A DNA stretch of 64,000 bases, taken from contig NZ_BAAAUX010000023.1 of assembly GCF_039534165.1 (NCBI RefSeq), positions 62,001-126,000 of the forward strand, written 5' to 3'. Both the position numbers and the translations under genes were made by a program. The notes below the pieces were generated by a model. It did not search any database, was not told where the DNA came from, and saw only the letters and a program-made list of their open reading frames with translations. The stretch's first letter is position 1; each line of letters starts with the position of its first letter. This document shows, in pieces, positions 41,461 through 49,541 of this stretch. This DNA is from Saccharopolyspora_D taberi (GTDB lineage: Bacteria > Actinomycetota > Actinomycetes > Mycobacteriales > Pseudonocardiaceae).

Positions 41461-42249
41461 GTGTCCGAGGTACTGCTGACCCAAGACTCCGAGGGTGTGC
41501 GCCTGCTCACGTTGAACCGTCCGGAGAGCTTCAACTCGCTCAACGTCGAGCTCAAGCAGGCGCTGATCAGCGCGCTGCGCGAGGCCGCGGCCGACGACGC
41601 GGTGCGCGCGGTCGTGATCACCGGTGCGGGCAAGGCTTTCTGCGCGGGCCAGGACCTCAAGGAGCACGTCGCCCTGCTCGAGGCCAACGACCCGACTCCG
41701 CTGCGCACGGTGGAGGAGCACTACAACCCGCTGATCCGCGCGGTGGCCACGATGCCCAAGCCGGTGATCGCCGCGGTCAACGGCACCGCGGCCGGGGCGG
41801 GCGCGTCCCTGGCCTACGCCTGCGACCTGCGGATCGCGGCGGCGGACGCGAAGTTCCTGATGGCCTTCGCCAACGTCGGGTTGTCGACCGACTCCGGTGT
41901 GTCGTGGACGCTGCCGCGGCTGATCGGCTACGGCCGGGCGATGGAGATGCTGCTGCTGGCCGAGCCGGTCGAGGCCGAGGAGGCGAAGCGGATCGGCATG
42001 GTCAACCGGGTCGTGGAGGCAGGCCAGGCCGCGACCGCGGCGGCGGAGCTGGCGAGCCGGATGGCGGCGGGCCCGACCAGCGCGTACGCGCGGATCAAGG
42101 AGACGCTGCTGGCGGCGGCGGCCGAGGGCCTCGACGAGGCCCTGGCGGTGGAGGCCGGAGCCCAGGCGGAGGCCGGCCGCACCGCCGACCACCGCGAGGC
42201 GGTGGCGGCGTTCACGGAAAAGCGAACCCCCAACTTCACCGGCCACTGA
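41461..42249 (+). CDS. PaaG-like enoyl-CoA hydratase/isomerase
   Basis: 262-residue crotonase. GAGKAFCAGQDLKEH near residue 63 and NGTAAGAGASLAYACD near 105 form the oxyanion hole. Position GLSTDSGVSW near 140 has an Asp where classical hydratases have Glu, as in PaaG (ring-opening isomerase of phenylacetate degradation). No other paa genes are close, so a phenylacetate role is not proven. GTG 41461 follows AAGGGCGAG. Followed by two hairpins before the convergent tagA. Confidence 0.85.
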   Translation: MSEVLLTQDSEGVRLLTLNRPESFNSLNVELKQALISALREAAADDAVRAVVITGAGKAFCAGQDLKEHVALLEANDPTPLRTVEEHYNPLIRAVATMPKPVIAAVNGTAAGAGASLAYACDLRIAAADAKFLMAFANVGLSTDSGVSWTLPRLIGYGRAMEMLLLAEPVEAEEAKRIGMVNRVVEAGQAATAAAELASRMAAGPTSAYARIKETLLAAAAEGLDEALAVEAGAQAEAGRTADHREAVAAFTEKRTPNFTGH

Positions 42250-42300
42250 CACCCGCCTGAGAACCCACTCAGACGGCACGCCAACCCAGCCATCGTCCTC

Positions 42301-42317
42301 AAGCGGCGAAGCCGCTT
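42301..42317. terminator. Small hairpin after the PaaG-like gene
   Basis: AAGCGGC-GAA-GCCGCTT, perfect seven-base stem with three-base loop, 51 bases after the hydratase stop. Confidence 0.7.
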
Positions 42318-42350
42318 AGCCCACCCCAGCAACCGGCACCGCCGCGGGTT

Positions 42351-42435
42351 CTCAGGCGTTCGCTGGCGAGGACAGCTTTTTCCGTCGTATTGGACATACG
42401 TCGGAAAAAGATTCCGGAGCCAGCGGACGCCTGAG
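42351..42435. repeat. 85-base hairpin element between paaG-like gene and tagA
   Basis: Outer arms 42351-42367 (CTCAGGCGTTCGCTGGC) and 42419-42435 pair with one mismatch. Inner arms 42376-42390 (CTTTTTCCGTCGTAT) and 42396-42410 pair with one mismatch around a five-base loop. The T/A-rich core is out of character for this genome. The 13-mer CGCCTGAGAACCC at 42254-42266 is the exact reverse complement of 42346-42358. It could act as a bidirectional terminator or be a small inverted-repeat element. Confidence 0.75.
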
Positions 42436-42494
42436 GTTCCGCCACAGGCACCGCAACGCAAAATCCGCCACCCGCACCGCCAAGCAAAACGAGC

Positions 42495-43052
42495 TCAACA
42501 AGAAGCCAGCCAGCAATCCGCCAGATGATCGTCGACCATGCCGGTGGCCTGCATGAGCGCATAACACGTCGTCGGCCCGACGAAGGTGAAGCCGCGGCGC
42601 TTTAGCTCCTTGGCCATCGCCGTCGATTCCGGGGTCGTGGCGGGGACTTCGCCGATCGTCGCCGGGCGCGGTCTGCCCGGCGTCGGGGCGAAGGACCACA
42701 GCAGGTCGTCCAGCGGCCGGTCCAGCTCCACCGCCGCGCGGGCGTTGCGGATGGTGGCGTCGATCTTCGCGCGGTTGCGCACGATTCCGGCGTCGGCGAG
42801 CAGGCGCTGCCGGTCGTCCTCGCCGAAGCCTGCGATCCGCCGGAAGTCGAAGCCCGCGAAAGCCGCGCGGAACGCGTCCCGCTTGCGCAGGATCGTCAGC
42901 CAGGACAGCCCGGACTGGAACGACTCCAGCGTGATCCGCTCGAACAGGGCCTGCTCGCCGTGCAGCTCCCGGCCCCACTCGGTGTCGTGGTACTCGGTGT
43001 AGTCGGCCGGGCCCGCGCCCCACGGGCAGCGCGCCCGCGCCGACCACGGCAC
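42495..43052 (-). CDS. tagA: DNA-3-methyladenine glycosylase I
   Basis: 185 residues. RCPWGAG at the N terminus, DYTEYHDTEWGRELH, FQSGLSWLTILRKRDAFR, and the C-terminal HLADCW. The Cys, two His and Cys match the zinc site of Tag enzymes. Excises 3-methyladenine from alkylated DNA. GTG 43052 starts 13 bases after the stop of the upstream DivIVA-like gene, so probably co-transcribed. Corresponds to Rv1210. Confidence 0.92.
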   Translation of the reverse strand: MPWSARARCPWGAGPADYTEYHDTEWGRELHGEQALFERITLESFQSGLSWLTILRKRDAFRAAFAGFDFRRIAGFGEDDRQRLLADAGIVRNRAKIDATIRNARAAVELDRPLDDLLWSFAPTPGRPRPATIGEVPATTPESTAMAKELKRRGFTFVGPTTCYALMQATGMVDDHLADCWLASC

Positions 43053-43065
43053 CGCTGTCAGCCAC

Positions 43066-43407
43066 TCACCCCTCCTCGCGCTGGGCGCGGGCCTGCCGCA
43101 GCTCCTCGCCCGCCACGTCCAGCTGCCGCTCCAGCACCGCGATCCGGCCGCGCAGCTCGTCGAGCTCGCCGGCGACCCGCTCCAGCGCCCAGTCCACCTC
43201 GGTCGCCTTGTAACCGCGCAGGACCTGCTGGAAGCGCAGCGCTCGCACGTCGGAACCCTCGACGTCGGCCGGGGGCAACCGGGTCGGCGTGGAACCGGGC
43301 GGCAGCGCCTCCAGTTCCTCACCGCGGCCGAACACCAGCGAGGCGAGCAGGTAGACCACTGCGGCGACCGCGAGCACGACGAGCAGGTAGATGAGCGCAC
43401 TAGCCAC
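43066..43407 (-). CDS. Membrane-anchored DivIVA-domain protein (Rv1209-like)
   Basis: 113 residues from GTG 43407. An N-terminal membrane helix (LIYLLVVLAVAAVVYLLASL) is followed by a DivIVA-type domain (RALRFQQVLRGYKATEVDWALERVAGEL cut) and a short coiled coil with heptads of Leu (LDELRGRIAVLERQLDVAGE). Likely targets curved or growing membrane zones. Leads directly into tagA. Same position as Rv1209. Confidence 0.83.
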   Translation of the reverse strand: MASALIYLLVVLAVAAVVYLLASLVFGRGEELEALPPGSTPTRLPPADVEGSDVRALRFQQVLRGYKATEVDWALERVAGELDELRGRIAVLERQLDVAGEELRQARAQREEG

Positions 43408-43474
43408 CCTCAGATCGTGGCACGGCGAACGCCTCGCGCACCGCACGGACCCCGGGAATCCCGGGCGACGAGTC

Positions 43475-43807
43475 CTAGGCCGGTGCCGGGGGCTTGACCA
43501 GAACGCCTTCGATGGCCGTGGTGAACTCGCGCCACGCGCGCCGCTCGGCCTGGAGCGTCTGGACACCGGAGTGGGTCAACCGGTACGTGCGGCGCTGCCG
43601 ACCGCCGACGGTGCTCCAGGAGCTGTGCACGTACCCGGCGCGCTCCAGCCTCCGCAGCGCCGGATAGACCGTTCCGGTCGGCAGGTCGAGGGCGCCACCG
43701 CTGCGTTGCTGCAGGGCCTCGATGATCGCGTAGCCGTGGAGCTCCCTGCCGTCGAGCGAGGCGAGGAGCAGGGCGTCCAGATGTCCGCGCAACGCATCAG
43801 CCTTCAC
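43475..43807 (-). CDS. PadR-family regulator
   Basis: 110 residues, winged helix with a short C-terminal helix: GYAIIEALQQRSGGALDLPT, GTVYPALRRLERAGYV, wing GGRQRRTYRLT. GTG 43807 with TAGCAT ending eight bases upstream, so probably leaderless. GTAG-TGATG-CTAC (43810-43822) overlaps that -10 and may be its own operator. No efflux pump lies beside it, so the target is unknown. Confidence 0.88.
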   Translation of the reverse strand: MKADALRGHLDALLLASLDGRELHGYAIIEALQQRSGGALDLPTGTVYPALRRLERAGYVHSSWSTVGGRQRRTYRLTHSGVQTLQAERRAWREFTTAIEGVLVKPPAPA

Positions 43808-44034
43808 AAGTAGTGATGCTACGGATATTTGCCACCACTGTCATCGGCCTCCGGCAAGGGGACCTAGGTCCTTTCGCGATCTGGACCTGCGATGACCTGC
43901 GTCACATCGGCTTCCGACGGCCGCACGAAGTTGGGCCGTTCGGCTGAACAAGTCCCGAGCCGCTCCGCCTGCCGCCGCCCGTGATCCACACTTCGGGTCG
44001 CCCGGTCCCCGCAGTAGCCGAGGAGTTCGCCGAA

Positions 44035-44322
44035 GTGCCCACCGAAACCGACGATGCCGGTACCGCCGACGCGCTGGGCAGGCTCCGCGACTACGTGAAC
44101 GCGCTCGTCGACGTCATCGCCACGCACCCGGAACCGAGCCTGGAGCGCGACGAGGCGCAGTGGCGGCTGGAGGAGCTCGCGGCGGAACTGGCCGCTCCGG
44201 CGCCGAGCGCGCCGCGGGTGAAGGCGCGCTGGATCAAGCTCGCCCCGGTGCTCACCGAGGTGCGGCCGGACGTGCCCGCCGCCGCGGTCGGCGAGCTGGT
44301 CAACGCGGCCTTCCGGCGCTGA
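44035..44322 (+). CDS. 95-residue helical protein, unknown
   Basis: Starts at GTG 44035, supported by GAGGAG nine bases upstream (the frame is open from 43981). Acidic, all-helical: ALGRLRDYVNALVDVIATH, WRLEELAAELAAPAPSAPR, VLTEVRPDVPAAAVGELVNA. It somewhat resembles small actinobacterial effector-associated helical proteins (DUF5955-like), but I am not sure. It occupies the place where mycobacteria carry gpgS, between folP2 and the DivIVA-like gene. The stop shares TGATCA with the folP2 stop. Confidence 0.6.
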   Translation: MPTETDDAGTADALGRLRDYVNALVDVIATHPEPSLERDEAQWRLEELAAELAAPAPSAPRVKARWIKLAPVLTEVRPDVPAAAVGELVNAAFRR

Positions 44323-45192
44323 TCAGGCCAGCGCGCGCAACACCTGCTCGGGCGGGCGGGTGCCCGCGATGCTGGCGACCATCTCCACCACGCGGCGGGT
44401 CTCGGCCACGTGGTGCGCGCGGAACACCCGTGCGCCGCTCCAGGCCGCGACGGCGGTGGCCGCGAGCGTGCCCTCCAGCCGCTCGTCCACCTCGGCGCCG
44501 AGCGTCTCCCCGATGAAGTCCTTGTTGGACAGGGCCATCAGCACCGGCCACCCGGTGGCGACGAGCTCGTCGAGCCTGCGCAGCAGGGCCAGGCCGTGCC
44601 AGGTGTTCTTGCCGAAGTCGTGGGTCGGGTCGATCAGCACGCCGTGCTCGGGGACGCCGAGCCGCACCATGCGCTCGGCCCGCTCGACCAGTTCCGCGGC
44701 CACCTCGGCGACGACGTCGGCGTAGCGGACCCGGTGCGGGTCGGTGCGCGGCGGGAGGCCGCCGGTGTGCGAGCAGACCACGCCGACGCCGAACTCGGCG
44801 GCGACCTCGGCGAGCCCGGGGTCGGCACCGGCCCAGGTGTCGTTGAGCAGGTCGGCACCGGCCTCGCAGACCTGGCGGGCGACCTGGTGCCGCCAGGTGT
44901 CGACGCTGATCACCAGGCCGGGGTGGCGTTCGCGGACGGCCGCCACGAACGGCACGACCCGGCGGGCCTCCTCGTCGGCGTCGACGTGCTCGCCCTGGGC
45001 CCCGGCCCGGACGCCGCCGATGTCGACGATGTCGGCCCCGTCGGCGACCGCCCGGTCCACGGCGGCGGTCGCCGCGTCGACCTCGAAGGTGCGGCCCCGG
45101 TCGTAGAACGAGTCCCTGGTCCGGTTCACGATCGCCATCACCAGCGCGCGGTCCCCGGGCACGTCCTTGGTGCCGAACCTCAGTGCCTTCAC
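44323..45192 (-). CDS. folP2: Dihydropteroate synthase homologue FolP2
   Basis: 289 residues. TIM-barrel pterin-binding family with AIVNRTRDSFYDRG near residue 22 in place of the usual NVTPDSFSDGG, DIVDIGG, SVDTWRHQVA, LNDTWAG, and GVLIDPTHDFGKN. These substitutions are typical of FolP2, which is thought not to act as a true dihydropteroate synthase in mycobacteria. Start GTG 45192. Equivalent to Rv1207; the true folP lies elsewhere. Confidence 0.88.
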   Translation of the reverse strand: MKALRFGTKDVPGDRALVMAIVNRTRDSFYDRGRTFEVDAATAAVDRAVADGADIVDIGGVRAGAQGEHVDADEEARRVVPFVAAVRERHPGLVISVDTWRHQVARQVCEAGADLLNDTWAGADPGLAEVAAEFGVGVVCSHTGGLPPRTDPHRVRYADVVAEVAAELVERAERMVRLGVPEHGVLIDPTHDFGKNTWHGLALLRRLDELVATGWPVLMALSNKDFIGETLGAEVDERLEGTLAATAVAAWSGARVFRAHHVAETRRVVEMVASIAGTRPPEQVLRALA

Positions 45193-45247
45193 GTGCTCGA
45201 TCCTGGCACGGGCCGCGGCGCGGGTCCTCCCCAGTCCGCCCGGTGGG

Positions 45248-45805
45248 CTAGGGGGCGCAGGCGTCGAGCGCGGCCTCCACATCGGTGACCACGGTCAGCG
45301 CGTCCAGCGAGTGCTGGGAGGCGAAGCCGCTGTCGACCATGCCGCGCAGCCAGGCGAGCAGCCCGTCGTAGTGGCCGTCCGGGTCGAGCAGCACGACCGG
45401 CTTGACGTGCATGCCGATGTAGCGGGCGGTCCACACCTCGAACAGCTCCTCGCAGGTGCCGATCCCGCCGGGCAGCGCGAGGAACGCGCTCGCGTGCGCG
45501 TCCATCAGCCCCTTGCGCTCGCGCATGGTGTCGACGACCAGCAGCTCGTCGGACTCGGTGTCGGCGACCTCGCGCTCGACCAGCGCCCGCGGCATGACCC
45601 CGACGGTGCGCGCGCCGCCTGCCCGGGCCGCGCGGGTCACCTCACCCATCATGGACACCCGGCCGCCGCCGGAGACCAGCGACCAGCCGCGCTTGGCGAT
45701 GCCGGTGCCGACCTCGGCGGCCAGGGCCAGGTAGTGCTGCGGCACCGGGCGGGAGGCGCAGTACACGCAGACCGAGACGTCCACTGTGGATTTGGAGCTG
45801 GTCAA
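45248..45805 (-). CDS. LOG-family protein (TIGR00730), second of a pair
   Basis: 185 residues from TTG 45805. Motifs VSGGGRVSMMGEV and PGGIGTCEELFE are the LOG (cytokinin riboside 5'-monophosphate phosphoribohydrolase) signatures. The TTG overlaps the stop of the upstream LOG gene (TTGA) and has GGGAGG seven bases upstream, so the rare start is well supported. Hydrolyses N-ribosidic bonds of nucleotide derivatives; the physiological substrate in actinobacteria is unclear. Resembles Rv1205. Confidence 0.88.
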   Translation of the reverse strand: MTSSKSTVDVSVCVYCASRPVPQHYLALAAEVGTGIAKRGWSLVSGGGRVSMMGEVTRAARAGGARTVGVMPRALVEREVADTESDELLVVDTMRERKGLMDAHASAFLALPGGIGTCEELFEVWTARYIGMHVKPVVLLDPDGHYDGLLAWLRGMVDSGFASQHSLDALTVVTDVEAALDACAP

Positions 45806-46575
45806 TGCGTGGCCTCCCAAGCCTGGTACGCCTCCTCGACGATGCTCACCGCGTCGTCGATGTCATCGGTCAGGTGCAGCAGCGCCATGTCCTTGTCGCC
45901 GATCTTGCCGGTGGCGTGCATGGTGTCGCGGACCCAATCGTAAAGACCCTGCCAGTACGACCGGCCGAACAGCACGACCGGGAACTTGGTCACCTTCTTG
46001 GTCTGCACCAGGGTCAGCGACTCGAACAGCTCGTCCATCGTGCCGAAGCCGCCGGGCAGGCAGATGAACGCCTGGGCGTACTTGATGAACATCGTCTTGC
46101 GGGCGAAGAAGTAGCGGAAGTTGACCCCGAGGTCGACCCACGGGTTCAGCCCCTGCTCGAAGGGCAGCTCGATGCCGAGGCCGATCGAGAGCCCGCCCGC
46201 CTCCGAGGCGCCCCGGTTGACCGCCTCCATCGTGCCCGGCCCGCCGCCGGTGATCACCGCGCAGCCGATCGCCGCCAGCGCCGCGCCGAGCTCGACGCCC
46301 GCCGCGTACTCGGGGTGGTCGCGCGGGGTCCGCGCGGACCCGAACACGGTCACCGCGCGCGGCACCTCGGCCAGCGCGCCGAAGCCCTCCACGAACTCCG
46401 CCTGGATCCGCAGCACCCGCCACGGGTCGGTGTGCACCCAGTCGGACGGGCCGCGCGAGTCCAGCAGGCGCTGGTCGGTGGTGGTCGGCTCGGCGACCCG
46501 CGACCGGCGCAGCACCACCGGTCCGCGTTGCTTCTCGTGCGGCCTGTCCGCACCGTTGGGTCCCTGTGTCGTCAT
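45802..46575 (-). CDS. LOG-family protein (TIGR00730), first of a pair
   Basis: 257 residues. A 60-residue basic head precedes the Rossmann core: VTVFGSARTPRDH, ITGGGPGTMEAVNRGASEAGG, and PGGFGTMDELFESLTLVQ. This longer type is the larger LOG subfamily often annotated as lysine decarboxylase-like. ATG 46575 preceded by TACTCT ending seven bases upstream, so leaderless; this rules out the ATG six codons earlier. Divergent from the SPFH gene. Two LOG paralogues translated as a coupled pair suggests a hetero-oligomer. Confidence 0.88.
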   Translation of the reverse strand: MTTQGPNGADRPHEKQRGPVVLRRSRVAEPTTTDQRLLDSRGPSDWVHTDPWRVLRIQAEFVEGFGALAEVPRAVTVFGSARTPRDHPEYAAGVELGAALAAIGCAVITGGGPGTMEAVNRGASEAGGLSIGLGIELPFEQGLNPWVDLGVNFRYFFARKTMFIKYAQAFICLPGGFGTMDELFESLTLVQTKKVTKFPVVLFGRSYWQGLYDWVRDTMHATGKIGDKDMALLHLTDDIDDAVSIVEEAYQAWEATH

Positions 46576-46794
46576 GCGATCGAGAGTAGGCATTCGCGGC
46601 GAACCGCGGGTGAGGCGGCAGTGTCGGAGGCGTGCCGGACAGCTCTCGCGGCGGGAACGAAACGCCTGTTCAAGGCGTACGATACGAGGACAAGACCGAG
46701 TGGGGCCGGCGACCGCCGGCGGGGCACCCCGCGAGGCGACGGGGCGATCGGGGCGGATCGCCGGGCACGACGCCATCGAGCCCGGGAGCCTGTC

Positions 46795-47655
46795 ATGGGT
46801 ATCGAAATTCTGCTCGGAGTCCTCGCGCTCGTCCTCCTCTACGCCGGTTCGGCCGTGAAGGTCGTCAAGCAGTACGAGCGGGGCGTGGTGTTCCGCTTCG
46901 GCCGCCTGCAGGAGAAGACCCGCGGCCCCGGGCTGACCGCGATCGTTCCGGTGGTCGACCGGATGCGGAAGGTCAACCTGCAGATCGTCACCATGCCCGT
47001 GCCCGCCCAGGAGGGCATCACCAGGGACAACGTGACCGTCCGGGTCGACGCCGTCGTCTACTTCAAGGTCGAGGACGCCGCCCGCGCCATCGTCAACGTC
47101 GAGGACTACCTGTTCGCGGTCGGACAGGTCGCCCAGACCTCGCTGCGCTCGATCATCGGCAAGAGCGACCTCGACGACCTGCTGTCCAACCGGGAGCGGC
47201 TCAACCAGGGCCTGGAGCTGATGATCGACAACCCGGCGCTGGGCTGGGGCGTGCACATCGACCGGGTGGAGATCAAGGACGTCTCGCTGCCGGAGTCGAT
47301 GAAGCGCTCGATCGCGCGGCAGGCCGAGGCCGAACGCGAGCGGCGGTCGCGCATCATCGCCGCCGACGGCGAGTTCCAGGCGTCCCGCAAGCTCGCCGAC
47401 GCCGCGAGCGTGATGGCCGACAAGCCCGCCGCGTTGCAGCTGCGGCTGCTGGAGACCGTCGTCGAGGTGGCGGCGGAGAAGAACTCGACGCTGGTGCTGC
47501 CGTTCCCGGTCGAGCTGCTCCAGTTCGTCGACCACCTCAAGCCCGGTGACGGCGTACCGGCGCAGGCCGTTCCGAAGGAGGGGCAGGAGGAGAAGCTGCC
47601 CGCGCCGCGCGACGAGGAGCCGGTGCCGAGCTGGACCACCACCCCCGCGGACTGA
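46795..47655 (+). CDS. SPFH/stomatin-like membrane protein (slipin)
   Basis: 286 residues. N-terminal hydrophobic hairpin/helix (GIEILLGVLALVLLYAGSAV), then the band 7 domain: QYERGVVFRFGRLQEKTRGP, NVTVRVDAVVYFKVEDAARA, and a C-terminal coiled coil (SIARQAEAERERRSRIIAAD). Forms membrane scaffolds. ATG 46795 has GGGAG six bases upstream. A stand-alone slipin without the usual NfeD partner beside it. Its 3' end is 10 bases before tandem operator-like repeats that serve the next gene. Confidence 0.9.
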   Translation: MGIEILLGVLALVLLYAGSAVKVVKQYERGVVFRFGRLQEKTRGPGLTAIVPVVDRMRKVNLQIVTMPVPAQEGITRDNVTVRVDAVVYFKVEDAARAIVNVEDYLFAVGQVAQTSLRSIIGKSDLDDLLSNRERLNQGLELMIDNPALGWGVHIDRVEIKDVSLPESMKRSIARQAEAERERRSRIIAADGEFQASRKLADAASVMADKPAALQLRLLETVVEVAAEKNSTLVLPFPVELLQFVDHLKPGDGVPAQAVPKEGQEEKLPAPRDEEPVPSWTTTPAD

Positions 47656-47665
47656 TCCCCTGTAA

Positions 47666-47702
47666 GTTCGGAGATACGAACTGTATGTTCGGAGATGCGA
47701 AC
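47666..47702. promoter_or_regulatory. Tandem palindromic operators upstream of NmrA-like gene
   Basis: GTTCGGAGATACGAAC (47666-47681) and GTTCGGAGATGCGAAC (47687-47702) are 15/16 identical and each has inverted GTTCG/CGAAC ends. Their period is 21 bases, two helical turns. A third half-site, CGAACAT, is at 47709-47715. Typical of a cooperative repressor such as HxlR or MarR types; no regulator gene is adjacent. Confidence 0.8.
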
Positions 47703-47725
47703 CTTCTTCGAACATCGGGGAGACC

Positions 47726-48358
47726 ATGCGGCTCACGATCCTGGGCGCGACCGGTGGCGTCGGCAAGCACCTGGTCGCGCACGCGCTGCGGGACGGCCAC
47801 GAGGTGACCGCCGCCGTCCGGAATCCCGACCGCCTGCCCGTCCGCGACGACAACCTGACCGTGCTGCGCGTCGACCCGCTCGACGCCGGCTCGCTGGAGC
47901 AGGCGGTGGCCGGTGCCGACGCCGTGCTGTCCGGGATCGGCGCCGCCGGGCGGCGCGACCCGCTCAAGCCCGCGTCCAGCTCGGCCAGGGCCGCGGTGGA
48001 GGCGATGTCGGCGACCGGCGTGCGGCGGATCCTGGTGGTCAGCGCCGGGCCGCTGAACCGGTCGGGCACCGGGCAGCCCGCGTTCGCGCGGCTGCTCTCG
48101 CCGGTGCTCTGGGCGGTCCTGCGGGAGGTCTACACCGACCTGGAGGCCATGGAGCGGGTCCTGCGGGAAAGCGGGCTGGACTGGACCTCGGTCCGGCCGC
48201 CCAGGCTGCTCGACCAGCCCGGCCGCGGCACCTACCGGTCCGCGGTCGACGCCGGACCGGTTGGCGGCTCGATCCCGCGGGCCGACGTGGCCAGGGCGAT
48301 GCTCGACCTGATCGGCCGGGAGGACACCGTCGGCCACGCCGTCGGCGTCGCGAGCTGA
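47726..48358 (+). CDS. NmrA-like NAD(P)-binding protein
   Basis: 210 residues with ILGATGGVGKHLV at the N terminus (Rossmann GxxGxxG), VDPLDAGSLEQAVAGAD and LVVSAGP. Atypical short-chain dehydrogenase/NmrA fold; may act as a redox sensor or reductase. ATG 47726 with GGGGAG six bases upstream. Tandem palindromes immediately upstream imply tight, probably inducible, control. Its stop lies seven bases from the convergent dapE stop. Confidence 0.85.
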   Translation: MRLTILGATGGVGKHLVAHALRDGHEVTAAVRNPDRLPVRDDNLTVLRVDPLDAGSLEQAVAGADAVLSGIGAAGRRDPLKPASSSARAAVEAMSATGVRRILVVSAGPLNRSGTGQPAFARLLSPVLWAVLREVYTDLEAMERVLRESGLDWTSVRPPRLLDQPGRGTYRSAVDAGPVGGSIPRADVARAMLDLIGREDTVGHAVGVAS

Positions 48359-48365
48359 CCGCTCG

Positions 48366-49442
48366 TCAGCCGAGGAAGCGGCGCAGGACGTCGGCGCAGT
48401 GCCGGATCTCGGCGGTGCGCACGTGCTCCTCCCTGGTGTGCGCCACCGTCGGTGAGCCGGGGCCGAAGTTGACCGCGGGCATGCCGAGCGCGGCGAACCT
48501 GGCCACGTCGGTCCACCCCAGCTTGGCGACCGGCTCCCCGCCGGAGGCCGCGACCAGCTCCGCCGCCGCGGGCTGGTTCAGGCCCGGCAGCGCGCCCTGC
48601 GCGCTGTCGACCAGGGTGACGTCGAAGCCGTCGAAGACCTCGCGCACGTGCGCCTCGGCCTCGGCCGGCGAGCGGTCCGGTGCGAACCGGTGGTTCACCG
48701 TGACCACGCATTCGTCGGGCACGACGTTGCCCGCGACCCCGCCGCTGATCCGGACCGCCTGCAGTCCCTCGTGGTAGCGCAGGCCGTCGATCTCGGGCTC
48801 GCGCGGCACGTAGTCGACCAGCCGCCGCAGGATCGGGTGCACGGCGTGGATGGCGTTGTCCCCCATCCACGCGCGGGCGGTGTGCGCCCGCTTGCCGGTG
48901 GTGCGGACCTCGACCCGCAGCGTGCCCTGGCAGCCCGCCTCGATCGAGGCGTTCGACGGCTCGCAGACCACCGCGAGATCACCGGCCAGCCACTCCGGCA
49001 GCTCCCGCTCGATGCGCCGGAGCCCGTTGCGCTCGGCCTCGATCTCCTCGCAGTCGTAGAAGACGAAGGTCAGGTCGTGGCGCGGTTCGGCGAGACCGGC
49101 GGCGACGTTGAGCATCACCGCGTCGCCGCCCTTCATGTCGGTGGTGCCGCAGCCGTGCAGGATCTCGTCGGCGCCGGAACCGGTGCGGTGCGAGGGCACG
49201 TTCTCGTTGATCGGCACCGTGTCCAGGTGCCCCGCCAGCACGACCCGCGAACCCCGCCCGAGGTTCGTCCGCGCCAGCACCGCGTCGCCGTTGCGCACCA
49301 CCTCCAGGTGCGGGGCCTGCTGCCGCAGCGCCTGCTCCACCGCGTCGGCGATGGCCTTCTCGGTGCCGGAGACGCTGGGGATGTCGACCAGCGCGGCGGT
49401 CAGTTCGACGGGGTCTGCGGTGAGGTTCAGCTCGGCGGTCAC
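48366..49442 (-). CDS. dapE: Succinyl-diaminopimelate desuccinylase
   Basis: 358 residues, M20 family. LAGHLDTVPINEN, HGCGTTDMKGGDA and DCEEIEAERNG supply the zinc ligands and catalytic Glu; a dimerisation (lid) domain follows. Makes LL-diaminopimelate for lysine and peptidoglycan. GTG 49442 is leaderless by pattern: TAGCCT (complement of 49450-49455), seven bases, GTG. Equivalent to Rv1202; dapD and dapC are nearby but interrupted by accessory genes. Confidence 0.93.
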   Translation of the reverse strand: MTAELNLTADPVELTAALVDIPSVSGTEKAIADAVEQALRQQAPHLEVVRNGDAVLARTNLGRGSRVVLAGHLDTVPINENVPSHRTGSGADEILHGCGTTDMKGGDAVMLNVAAGLAEPRHDLTFVFYDCEEIEAERNGLRRIERELPEWLAGDLAVVCEPSNASIEAGCQGTLRVEVRTTGKRAHTARAWMGDNAIHAVHPILRRLVDYVPREPEIDGLRYHEGLQAVRISGGVAGNVVPDECVVTVNHRFAPDRSPAEAEAHVREVFDGFDVTLVDSAQGALPGLNQPAAAELVAASGGEPVAKLGWTDVARFAALGMPAVNFGPGSPTVAHTREEHVRTAEIRHCADVLRRFLG

Positions 49443-49541
49443 GCCGGGCAGGCTACCCGCGCGCGACCGCCGCGGCCCCGGGTGGAACCGGTTCGGACGC
49501 TCCGGCGTCCCACGAACGATCGCCGAACTCGGGAGGTGGGC

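Noticed and set aside
44035..44322. 95-residue protein as an antitoxin
   Set aside because: No toxin partner in the same operon and no DNA-binding motif; it is a single gene facing folP2.
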